A stretch of DNA of 64,000 nucleotides from G051132615 sp051132615. Its GTDB lineage: Bacteria > Pseudomonadota > Gammaproteobacteria > Burkholderiales > Neisseriaceae. The stretch is taken from positions 2,976,001-3,040,000 of the forward strand of contig NZ_CP152375.1 in NCBI RefSeq assembly GCF_051132615.1. The letters run 5' to 3'. The first letter of the stretch is position 1. Each line of letters starts with the position of its first letter. Position numbers and translations under genes: made by a program. This document shows positions 53,841-62,753 of the stretch, piece by piece. The notes under the pieces were generated by a model. It searched no databases and was not told the DNA's origin. It was given only the letters and a program-made list of their open reading frames with translations.

Positions 53841-53878
53841 AAAAAAGCCAGGACAATAGCTATTACTCTGGCTTTTTT
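53841..53878 (-). terminator. hcp terminator
   Basis: AAAAAAGCCAG (53841-53851) pairs with CTGGCTTTTTT (53868-53878). It has an 11-bp stem, is downstream of hcp and gives a T tract on the - strand. Confidence 0.88.
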
Positions 53879-53886
53879 CAGTTAGC

Positions 53887-55557
53887 CTAAGCCGCTTCAT
53901 CTTTTAACATCGTATCTAAATCCTGCTTAGGGTCATCAATCAAACGCAAATCAAACTGCTGTTGCAAAGAAGCAATAAGGTTTTCTGTTAAAAATGCAGG
54001 TAATGTTGGACCAATGTAAATACCTTTAACCCCTAAAGACAATAATGTTAATAAAACAACAATCGCCTTTTGCTCAAACCAGGACAAAACCAGCGTTAAA
54101 GGTAAGTCATTAATGTGACAATTAAACTCTTTACTTAGCGCCAATGCTAATTGAATTGCTGAATAAGCATCATTACACTGTCCAATATCAAGTAGTCTTG
54201 GAATACCATTAATATCGCCATATTCATTTTTATTGAATCGATATTTACCACATGCCAAAGTTAATATTACACTGTCTTGAGGAACTTTAGAGACAAAATC
54301 AGCATAATAATGGCGTTCCTCTTTACCACCATCACATCCACCAACCAAGAAAAAATGACTAATATTGCCTGCCTTAATCTGCTCAATAACAGCTGGTGCC
54401 ACATTCATCAAAGCATTACGACCAAAGCCGACTGTAATCATATGTTCTGGCTGCGTTTGCATAAATCCAGTTAAAGATAATGCTTTTTCAATCACAACAG
54501 AAAAATCATCTGTCTTAATATGCTCAACATCAGGCCAACCCACTATATTTCGTGTAAAGATTCTGTCTCTATATTGCCCAACGTTTGGATTAATAATACA
54601 GTTTGATGTCATCACAATAGCACCTGGAAACTGAGCAAATTCTTTTTGTTGATTTTGCCAAGCACTACCATAATTACCGACTAAATGAGGGTTTTTTTTT
54701 AATTCTGGGTAACTGTGTGCTGGTAACATTTCACCATGTGTATAAACATTAATGCCCAATCCTTTTGTCTGCTCAAGAATCATATACAGATCTTCTAGAT
54801 CATGCCCAGAAACCAAAATACATTTGCCTTGTACTGGGCTAATGTTCACCTCAGTAGGAATAGGATGACCAAAAGCCTGTGTTTCCCCTCTATCCAGCAT
54901 TTCCATAATGGTGTAATTAAGGCTACCAATTTGCATTGCGGTAGCAAAAAGATCATCAATGCAGGTTGGATCATTGCCAAGATACGCCATTATATGATGA
55001 TACTGTGCATACACACCATCATCGGTTTGTCCTAATACTGCCGCATGTTCCATATATGCAGCGGCCCCTTTTAATCCATATAAACAAAGTAGGCGTAACC
55101 CAATAATATCCTCATTTAAATGTTCTTTTCCTCTATTGACCATTGTATAAGTGGCTATATTGCTAAGCTCGCCTTTTAGCATTGGTAAGTTTAAGCCTGC
55201 GGCATAAGATAAAGGAGGCAATTGTTGTTTTGCCTTTGCTGCAGCTTCCTTTACAGCAGATGACAGTTTTTCTTGATATGATTGGGTAATACTGATGTAC
55301 TGCATGATACGCTGTGGATCAAAGTTAACATTCGTTAATGTTGAAAAAAATGCTCTGGGAGACCAACGATCTATTTGGCTATCTATAATTTGATATTGCC
55401 GCCCTAAAACACACCAAAAAGAAAGCCCCTGCAAACAAGTAATTAACACATCCTGTAAATCGGACACTTCTGCCGTCTTACCACACATGCCCTGCTTATA
55501 AGCACAACCAACTGAATGAGTAGCCCTGATTGTTTGTTCACACTGTATACAAAACAT
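53887..55557 (-). CDS. hcp: Hybrid cluster protein (hydroxylamine/NO reductase) Hcp
   Basis: A 556-residue cytoplasmic iron-sulfur protein that removes nitric oxide or hydroxylamine. The N-terminal cluster cysteines are C3, C6, C18 and C25 (MFCIQCEQTI, GCAYKQGMCGK), the spacing of the enterobacterial class. Hybrid-cluster ligands are visible in SGHDLEDLY (His/Glu), a Cys in MTSNCIINP, a Cys in VGGCDGG and a Cys in LTLACGKYRF. All appear intact. No hcr reductase gene follows. An NsrR-like site lies 76 bases upstream and nsrR itself is downstream, so regulation by NO is likely. Confidence 0.95.
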   Translation of the reverse strand: MFCIQCEQTIRATHSVGCAYKQGMCGKTAEVSDLQDVLITCLQGLSFWCVLGRQYQIIDSQIDRWSPRAFFSTLTNVNFDPQRIMQYISITQSYQEKLSSAVKEAAAKAKQQLPPLSYAAGLNLPMLKGELSNIATYTMVNRGKEHLNEDIIGLRLLCLYGLKGAAAYMEHAAVLGQTDDGVYAQYHHIMAYLGNDPTCIDDLFATAMQIGSLNYTIMEMLDRGETQAFGHPIPTEVNISPVQGKCILVSGHDLEDLYMILEQTKGLGINVYTHGEMLPAHSYPELKKNPHLVGNYGSAWQNQQKEFAQFPGAIVMTSNCIINPNVGQYRDRIFTRNIVGWPDVEHIKTDDFSVVIEKALSLTGFMQTQPEHMITVGFGRNALMNVAPAVIEQIKAGNISHFFLVGGCDGGKEERHYYADFVSKVPQDSVILTLACGKYRFNKNEYGDINGIPRLLDIGQCNDAYSAIQLALALSKEFNCHINDLPLTLVLSWFEQKAIVVLLTLLSLGVKGIYIGPTLPAFLTENLIASLQQQFDLRLIDDPKQDLDTMLKDEAA

Positions 55558-55632
55558 AGTTAATCCTTCCCAATAACCAATTAAAAGCGATATTAAATCT
55601 TGAACGATATTATTTCATTCATTGTTTTTTTA

Positions 55633-55655
55633 AACATATATAAATAATACATGTT
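55633..55655. promoter_or_regulatory. NsrR-like site upstream of hcp
   Basis: AACATATATAA (55633-55643), one base, then TAATACATGTT (55645-55655). The arms match as an 11-1-11 inverted repeat at nine of eleven positions, the size of known NsrR sites. It lies 76 bases from the hcp start. Confidence 0.65.
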
Positions 55656-56376
55656 TAAAAAAACAATGCAAGACAAATATAATATCTATCACTCTAGAAA
55701 AATTAAAAATAACTTATTTGTTTTTAAAATATATAAATTCAAAACAAGAGAGAATAATAGGAATTCTATTATTTTTATACGAATAAAATCACCATATTTA
55801 TATAGATTATGGCTGTTGATTTAAATATATCGTTTTATCAAGAAATGAACATTGAAAAACCATTAAAACACATAATCAAACAGATAATGATCTTTTTCTA
55901 ATCATTTTTACAACAAAACATAACCAAAAAAACATGATCAACAATATTAATGCTCATAACCAAAACACATAAAATTACATAATTTAACTTACCTTCCATC
56001 ATATTTTTATACTAATTTTAAATATGATATTACATTAAAAACAATGCTCTTTAAAAAAATAAAAGACATCATCATTTATCTAAAAAAAATAATTAACCAA
56101 CACATAAAATAAATTTTACAAACATTATCACTTGTATAATATATTTTTTCTATTACCACAATTACAAATAAGAATATAATCCCACCAATACATTTTTTAA
56201 TAGATTTTACGCTATCAATCAACCATTAATTTTTATTAACAAATTTTAAAAAATTTATATTTTTTATTTATTTCTTAATTTTTCAATAAAAATAAATGGT
56301 TATATTTTTAACAATTCATTGTTTTATTAAAGGAATAGACATTATTGATGTGTTTATTCTTTAGAAAGGAAATTGA
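55656..56376. other. Long AT-rich region upstream of the first HAF gene
   Basis: About 720 bases of extreme AT content with no ORF I trust. The part at 56111-56130 (AATTTTACAAACATTATCA) recurs at 58493-58511 before the second HAF gene, so the duplicated unit includes upstream DNA. AGAAAGGAAA just before both starts is also shared. Confidence 0.55.
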
Positions 56377-58151
56377 ATGAGAAAGTCGATAAAAAAGCTA
56401 ATTCCTTTAGCTATTTCGGTTTCCATGACTCCTCATGCTTTTGCAAATGATTTTGATTTAATTGATTTAGGTTCTTTTAAAACAGATCACTCTGGCATGT
56501 CATTCGCTCAAGGAGTATCAGCAGATGGATCGATTGTTGTTGGTTATGCACCAAACAACAATAACATTGATCGAGCCTTTAAATACACAGAAGCAAAAGG
56601 CTTAGAAGATTTAGGTACTTTAAAAACAGATAAATCTGGCAGATCAGAAGCTAAAGCCATATCAGCAGATGGTTCCGTTATTGTCGGTTCTGCGGTTAAT
56701 AATAATAATGAAAATCATGCTTTTAAGTATACTGATTCAAAAAAAATGATTGATTTAGGCACTTTAAAAACAGACAAATCTGGTAACTCGTATGCTCTAG
56801 CCGTTTCAGCAGACGGTTCTGTCATTGTAGGTCAAGCTACTAATAATAATAATGTTAGCCATGCATTTAAATATACAGAAAACTCTCAAGGTATTGGTAC
56901 TATGGAAGACCTTGGTTCATTGAGAAGCGATAACACTGGTGTATCCGTGGCAATTGGTGTTTCTGCTGATGGTTCAACTGTTGTGGGACAATCTGTCTAT
57001 AACTCTTCTGGCGACAATCATGCCTTTAAGCATACTGAAGCTACAGATATGGTGGATTTAGGTACATTCAAATCAGACAATTCTGGTTCTTCATATGCAC
57101 AAGCAGCTTCTGCAAATGGAGCTATTGTTGTGGGTTATGCCGCAAATGATAATGGGGAATATCGCGCTTTTAAACACGCAGACTCAACAGGGCTAATAGA
57201 TTTAGGTACATTAAAAACTGATCATTCCGGCAATTCGATAGCCTATGCTATTTCAGCAGATGGCAATATCATTGTTGGGGAAGCTGATAATGATAATGGT
57301 TTCAGTCATGCTTTTAAATATACAAACTCAGAAGGCATGATAGATTTAGGCACTTTAAAAATTGTGTGGGCGCCTTTACCAATTATGATGCACTTAAAAG
57401 CAATCATGCTTGGACAACAGGCTTATTTGGTGCGATTAAATTAGCACCTCAATGGAGTATAGGGTTAAGTATTGATTATTTAGTTGATTCGTCTTTGCCC
57501 GATGGCTATGGTACGCGCGGTTCTTCTAATCCAGGCATTGGGGCTTTTATGCGCTTCCAACAAAATACCGATAAAACAGGCTTTAATGTCACTGCTTCTG
57601 GCGCTTATCAGGAACAAAAAATTGATATTCGTCGACAAAAATTAAGCAATACTGAAGCGGGTGTGGGCAACACAAAAATTAATGGCCAGTTATTGGAGTT
57701 GGATCTATCTTATGGCGTTAAAGCCAGTGATAAAGTCACTTTGTTCCCTCATACTGGCATACGTTATACCAAAATCAACAGAGATGCATACAACGAATAT
57801 AAAGATGCTGAACTTCCAGCCTACTATGGTCAGTTAGGTGAAAAAAATACCGCCTTAACTTTGGGTTTGGCAACAGAGTACTATTTATCAGATAAAGTAA
57901 CAGTCAATGCTGATGCGGGAATCAATATCAAACTTGATCAAACAAGAGATAACTTTACTGGCCATATTGATTATATTGGTGCTCATGTTTATGACTTTGG
58001 AGCCCAAAGAAAGAACCAGCCTTTTGTTGGTGTGGGCATTAAAGGTCTAGTGACCAAACAATCTGCTTTAAACCTCCAATTAGGTTGGACAAAACAATCC
58101 TATGATCACAATACCGCTAGTGTGGGTTTAAGTTATTCTTATCGTTTTTAA
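56377..58151 (+). pseudogene. HAF-repeat autotransporter, first copy, broken by deletion
   Basis: The passenger is intact from 56377: a signal peptide (ending AFA), then six HAF-type repeats of about 48 residues (DLGTLKTDxSG...SADGSxIVG...AFKYT). At 57360/57361 the seventh repeat breaks off after DLGTLK and jumps directly into barrel sequence. Compared with the intact copy downstream, 292 bases (59719-60010) are missing, which shifts the frame. Translation then ends at 57444. The barrel (57361-58151, best read from 57366 in another frame) has no stop and is almost identical to that of copy 2. As it stands no surface protein can be made; a recombination with copy 2 could restore it. Confidence 0.85.
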
Positions 58152-58174
58152 TGATTAGATTCTCAATTTAACTT

Positions 58175-58215
58175 AAAACAATAAAGCATCTGTTGTAGAT
58201 GCTTTATTGTTTTTG
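58175..58215 (+). terminator. Terminator after first HAF copy
   Basis: AAAACAATAAAGCATCT (58175-58191), a five-base loop, then AGATGCTTTATTGTTTT (58197-58213). It has a perfect 17-bp stem with a T tract. Confidence 0.92.
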
Positions 58216-58737
58216 ATATTAAATATAGTCTGATACTTCAACAACCTAAAATAGTAAGCCGTTATGCTAGAATTTATCGACGACATGACACATCTATACA
58301 ACAAAAAATATTTCACTAACTGCTTCATTTATATAATCATTAATCATAAATTTACACAATTTAACTGAATCAATCATCATGCCTTTGTATTTATTTTGAA
58401 CACAAGCACCATATAAAACAATAGATGCAAAAAACGAACAATAGATAAAAATATGCTTTATAAAATAAATCATCACTCCATTTAAAAAAACAAAATTTAC
58501 AAACATTATCAAATAATCAGTAAATTTTTACTATCAAACCAAACACAAAGAATCATATAATAAACCTAATAAGGATTTAAATTGATTCTTATCTCCAGAA
58601 AAATTAGTTATTTTTTATTTAATATCCTTTAAAAAATAAATTTTTTATTTAATTTTTAATATTATTTAAATTAAATAACCTTCATTTATAATTATTTATT
58701 TTAAGAAAAAATTTTCCTACTTTAGAAAGGAAACTTA
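58216..58737. other. AT-rich spacer before second HAF gene
   Basis: About 520 bases. It contains a stretch (58493-58511) shared with the region before copy 1, and the AGAAAGGAAA ribosome-binding area. A 72-codon - strand frame here has no good start and I do not accept it. Confidence 0.5.
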
Positions 58738-60801
58738 ATGAGAAAATCAATCAAAAAACTGATCCCTTTAGCAGTTTCGGTTGCACTGACTCCTTATACT
58801 TTTGCAAATGACTTCGACGTATCTGACTTAGGCACTTTAAAAACCGATCAATCTGGTACATCAATGGCCTATGCTGTTTCAGCAGATGGCTCAACCATTG
58901 TTGGTCTATCGAATAATGACAATACGATCTATCGTGCTTTTAAATACACTGCAACAGATGGCTTAATAGATTTAGGTACTTTAAAAGCCGATCATTCTGG
59001 CATGGCAATAGGCAATGCTGCCTCAGCAGATGGCTCTGTCATTGTGGGACTCTCTGAGAATGATAATGGCCAAGTTCGTGCGTTTAAATACACAGACTCA
59101 ACAAAAATGGTCGATTTAGGGACATTACGAACAGACAAACTTGGTGTGTCAATGGCTTATGCTATCTCAGCAGATGGCTCTGTTATTGTAGGTCAAGCAT
59201 TGAATAATGATAATGTTAGTCATGCTTTTAAATATACAGAATCTAATGGCGTTGGAGTGATGAAAGATCTTGGCTCATTAAGAAGCGATCACTCTGGTAC
59301 TTCATCCGCAAGAGGTGTTTCTGCTGATGGTTCAACTGTTGTGGGAGAAGCACAATACAACACATCCAATATCTCACATGCCTTTAAACATACTGATGCC
59401 ACAGGTATGGTGAACCTTGGAACTTTAGCGCCCGATCATTCTGGTAGTTCAACAGCTAATGCAACATCAGGAAATGGAGAGATCGTTGTAGGTCAAGCAA
59501 TGAATATTAATGGAGAATTTCGTGCTTTTAAACACACCGATGCAACTGGGATGATTGATTTGGGTACATTTAAAACAGACCTTTCTGGTGACTCATGGGC
59601 TCAAGGTATTTCAATAGATGGCAGCATTATTATAGGAAGCGCCATCAATGATCATGATGAAGAACGTGCATTTAAATATACTGATTCTGAAGGGATGATT
59701 GATTTAGGTACATTAAAAGCTGATAATTCAGGAGAATCAGGCACTTCTTCGATTTCAGCAGATGGCTCTGTAATTGCTGGTTTTGCACAAACAGATAATA
59801 ATGATCTTCATGCAGTAGTTTGGAAATTCAAACAAGCTTCTGTTGACCCAGGGAATCCCGAACCCCCAACTGAAATCATTACGGTCGATGCCACAAATTC
59901 CAATAAAACCATGACTCAAGCAGCCAAAGATGCTTATAAAGTATTGGATTTATACCGCTCTCGCCTAATGGGCTTAAGTAAAGCCGAATGTTCTTTGGAT
60001 AACTTCTCTTATTGTGTGGGCGCCTTTACCAATTATGATGCACTTAAAAGCAATCATGCTTGGACAACAGGCTTATTTGGTGCGATTAAATTAGCACCTC
60101 AATGGAGTATAGGGTTAAGTATTGATTATTTAGTTGATTCGTCTTTGCCCAATGGCTATGGTACGCGCGGTTCTTCTAATCCAGGCATTGGGGCTTTTAT
60201 GCGCTTCCAACAAAATACCGATAAAACAGGCTTTAATGTCACTGCTTCTGGCGCTTATCAGGAACAAAAAATTGATATTCGTCGACAAAAATTAAGCAAT
60301 ACTGAAGCGGGTGTGGGCAACACAAAAATTAATGGCCAGTTATTGGAGTTGGATCTATCTTATGGCGTTAAAGCCAGTGATAAAGTCACTTTGTTCCCTC
60401 ATACTGGCATACGTTATACCAAAATCAACAGAGATGCTTACAACGAATATAAAGATGCTGAATTTCCAGCCTACTATGGTCAGTTAGGTGAAAAAAATAC
60501 CGCCTTAACTTTGGGTTTGGCAACAGAGTACTATTTATCAGATAAAGTAACAGTCAATGCTGATGCGGGAATCAATATCAAACTTGATCAAACAAGAGAT
60601 AACTTTACTGGCCATATTGATTATATTGGTGCTCATGTTTATGACTTTGGAGCCCAAAGAAAGAACCAGCCTTTTGTTGGTGTGGGTATTAAAGGTCTAG
60701 TGACCAAACAATCTACTTTAAACTTACAACTAGGTTGGACAAAACAATCATATGATCACAATACCGCTAGTGTGGGTTTAAGTTATTCTTATCGTTTTTA
60801 G
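58738..60801 (+). CDS. HAF-repeat autotransporter, intact second copy
   Basis: A 687-residue surface protein. The signal peptide ends FA at about residue 23. Seven HAF-family repeats (TIGR02913-like), each about 48 residues and built as DLGTLKTDxSG...SADGSxIVGxx...AFKYTDSxGMI, fill residues 28-370. A proline linker (DPGNPEPPTE) follows, then an autotransporter barrel from about residue 400 (MTQAAKDAYKVLDLYRSRL, FSYCVGAFTNYDALKSNHAWTTG) to the terminal aromatic SYRF. Repeats should form a beta-propeller-like passenger. The barrel is about 99% identical in DNA to that of the broken copy upstream; passengers differ clearly. Probable adhesin with potential for recombination. Confidence 0.87.
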   Translation: MRKSIKKLIPLAVSVALTPYTFANDFDVSDLGTLKTDQSGTSMAYAVSADGSTIVGLSNNDNTIYRAFKYTATDGLIDLGTLKADHSGMAIGNAASADGSVIVGLSENDNGQVRAFKYTDSTKMVDLGTLRTDKLGVSMAYAISADGSVIVGQALNNDNVSHAFKYTESNGVGVMKDLGSLRSDHSGTSSARGVSADGSTVVGEAQYNTSNISHAFKHTDATGMVNLGTLAPDHSGSSTANATSGNGEIVVGQAMNINGEFRAFKHTDATGMIDLGTFKTDLSGDSWAQGISIDGSIIIGSAINDHDEERAFKYTDSEGMIDLGTLKADNSGESGTSSISADGSVIAGFAQTDNNDLHAVVWKFKQASVDPGNPEPPTEIITVDATNSNKTMTQAAKDAYKVLDLYRSRLMGLSKAECSLDNFSYCVGAFTNYDALKSNHAWTTGLFGAIKLAPQWSIGLSIDYLVDSSLPNGYGTRGSSNPGIGAFMRFQQNTDKTGFNVTASGAYQEQKIDIRRQKLSNTEAGVGNTKINGQLLELDLSYGVKASDKVTLFPHTGIRYTKINRDAYNEYKDAEFPAYYGQLGEKNTALTLGLATEYYLSDKVTVNADAGINIKLDQTRDNFTGHIDYIGAHVYDFGAQRKNQPFVGVGIKGLVTKQSTLNLQLGWTKQSYDHNTASVGLSYSYRF

Positions 60802-60838
60802 AAAATAATAGAATTTCAGTCATTTTCTATCAATCATC

Positions 60839-60872
60839 AAAATAAGCACCCATATATGGGTGCTTATTTTTT
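60839..60872. terminator. Bidirectional terminator
   Basis: AAAATAAGCACCCAT (60839-60853) and ATGGGTGCTTATTTT (60856-60870), perfect 15-bp arms, between the convergent HAF gene and the aminotransferase gene. Confidence 0.92.
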
Positions 60873-60918
60873 ATAAACCACTTCCTACTTTATTTATTTT
60901 CTAGTGTTAGTGTTCTCA

Positions 60919-62109
60919 CTAAACTCGAGCAAATGATTGAGCAACTTGCGTTACATTATGCGTATTTAATCCTGCAACACACATTCTGCCACTGCGTACT
61001 AAATAAATAGCAAACTCCTTTTTTAATTGATCAACCTGATCACTATTAAACCCTGTATAACTAAACATTCCTTGTTGCTGCAATAAAAAGTCAACATTAC
61101 GCTTGGGATTTGATTCCTTTAAAGTATTCACCAACAGATTTCGCATTTTGATGATACGTACACGCATGGCGTTGACCTCACTTACCCATAAAGCTTTTAG
61201 CTCAGGATTATTTAAAACATGAGAAACAATCTGTGCGCCAGTATTAACTGGACTCGAATAATTACACCTAATGGTAAACTGCAACTGCCCCAAAACACGT
61301 TTAGCTGCATTGTTATCTTCACAAATAACAGATAAACCACCAACCCTCTCGCCATAAAGCGAAAATGTTTTTGAAAATGAATTTGAAACAAAGCCACATA
61401 ATCCTGAAGATGCTAAGGCTCTAATAGCATAAGCATCTTCTTCTATACTTTTACCAAACCCTTGATAAGCTATATCCATAAAAGGAATCAAATCTTTCTC
61501 TTTTAAAACAGCAATCAGTTGATCCCACTGTTCTGTAGATAAATCTGCTCCAGTTGGGTTGTGACAGCAAGGGTGCAGTAAGATAATGCTTTTAGCAGGC
61601 AAACTACTAATCGTTTGTAGCATTCCGTCAAAGTTAACACCACCTGTTTTATCATCAAAATAAGGGTAAGAATTCACTTTAAATCCAGCGCCACTAAAAA
61701 TAGCAACATGATTCTCCCAAGTTGGATCACTCACCCATACTTGAGAAGATGGAAAATAACGATATAGAAAATCAGCGCCAACTCTTAAAGCACCAGAACC
61801 ACCAAGTGTTTGCACCGTTGCTACTCGCTCAGATTTTACTGCACTATGATCTGAACCAAACAATAAAGATTGAATCGCACTACAATATGCTGGTAAGCCA
61901 CTCATTGGTAAATAAAGTGCAGCATTTTTTTGTGTTTGATAAAGTGTATCAATAGCCTTACTCACACAATTTAGCTGAGGAACAATACCTTGCTCATCAT
62001 AATAGTAACCAATACTTAAATTAATTTTATTATCTCTTTTATCATTATTAAAATCATGAACTAAAGATAAAATTGGATCACCTGCATAAAACTCAACCTT
62101 TTCAAACAT
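60919..62109 (-). CDS. Aspartate/aromatic amino acid aminotransferase
   Basis: A 396-residue class I PLP aminotransferase of the AspC/TyrB branch (usual length about 397). K247 in SNSFSKTFSLYGERVG is the Schiff-base lysine. HNPTGADLSTEQW binds PLP, D212 and Y215 in FMDIAYQGFGK contact the ring, and the substrate-carboxylate Arg is in SGRMCVAGL. LSIGYYYDEQG at the N-terminus corresponds to the family's NLGVGVYxDExG. Whether it prefers aspartate or tyrosine/phenylalanine cannot be told. Single gene with the long AT-rich gap upstream. Confidence 0.93.
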   Translation of the reverse strand: MFEKVEFYAGDPILSLVHDFNNDKRDNKINLSIGYYYDEQGIVPQLNCVSKAIDTLYQTQKNAALYLPMSGLPAYCSAIQSLLFGSDHSAVKSERVATVQTLGGSGALRVGADFLYRYFPSSQVWVSDPTWENHVAIFSGAGFKVNSYPYFDDKTGGVNFDGMLQTISSLPAKSIILLHPCCHNPTGADLSTEQWDQLIAVLKEKDLIPFMDIAYQGFGKSIEEDAYAIRALASSGLCGFVSNSFSKTFSLYGERVGGLSVICEDNNAAKRVLGQLQFTIRCNYSSPVNTGAQIVSHVLNNPELKALWVSEVNAMRVRIIKMRNLLVNTLKESNPKRNVDFLLQQQGMFSYTGFNSDQVDQLKKEFAIYLVRSGRMCVAGLNTHNVTQVAQSFARV

Positions 62110-62753
62110 AGCGCCACCTTAATATTTATAAAAATAATTGTTGCAAAAAAGCATTTGATTATTTTAGCAAATTTATCATTAATTGATGAAACTTAGCCAG
62201 AATTATTTCACATTTATTTTGAGTAGTATGTTAATGATTAGATAGTATGAAACAAATAAAACACCTTTAAAATACCCAGATAGTTTATTTTTAAAAAAAT
62301 TATTTGCTTATTATAAGCTCTTTAAGTTAATTATTTTTAAATATTAAATTTTAATAAGAACAGCTATTATAAATAATAAAAATTTCAAATTATCCCTCAT
62401 ATTAATTAATCAAAATTTATATACAAGTATATCTTACCATTACGCCTAAAATTCACTCAAAGCTATATTCTTGAATGATTAGAGTAGCAAAAACCCACAA
62501 AAAATCAATTTTAATATTGATATAATCTATTGAATTTTATTTATTTTATAAAACACAATACCCAATTTTAATATTTGACAGGATATATCTATACAGGTAT
62601 AACGCAAATTATAATTTCAATTATCCATAATAATAAATATTAATTAAGGAGAGCATTCTACTTTTTATTAAACACTGTCTTAATATCAACTCCATGTTTT
62701 ACTAGAAATTTTTGTTAAATTTATTACTTTTTTCATTGAAAGAGATGTAAATT
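62110..62753. other. Long AT-rich divergent promoter region
   Basis: About 640 bases between the aminotransferase and the MFS gene. It is AT-rich throughout, with no acceptable ORF, RNA gene or strong hairpin seen. It should contain both promoters. Confidence 0.5.

Noticed and set aside
58294..58512. 72-codon - strand frame between the HAF genes
   Set aside because: It lies in AT-rich spacer with no ribosome-binding site. Part of it is the duplicated upstream segment of the HAF genes.
56377..59830. Regularly spaced repeats of about 144 bases that could look like a CRISPR or satellite array
   Set aside because: The period is a coding repeat (HAF units of about 48 residues) in frame with a signal peptide and barrel. 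Repeat units are diverged and there are no short unique spacers.
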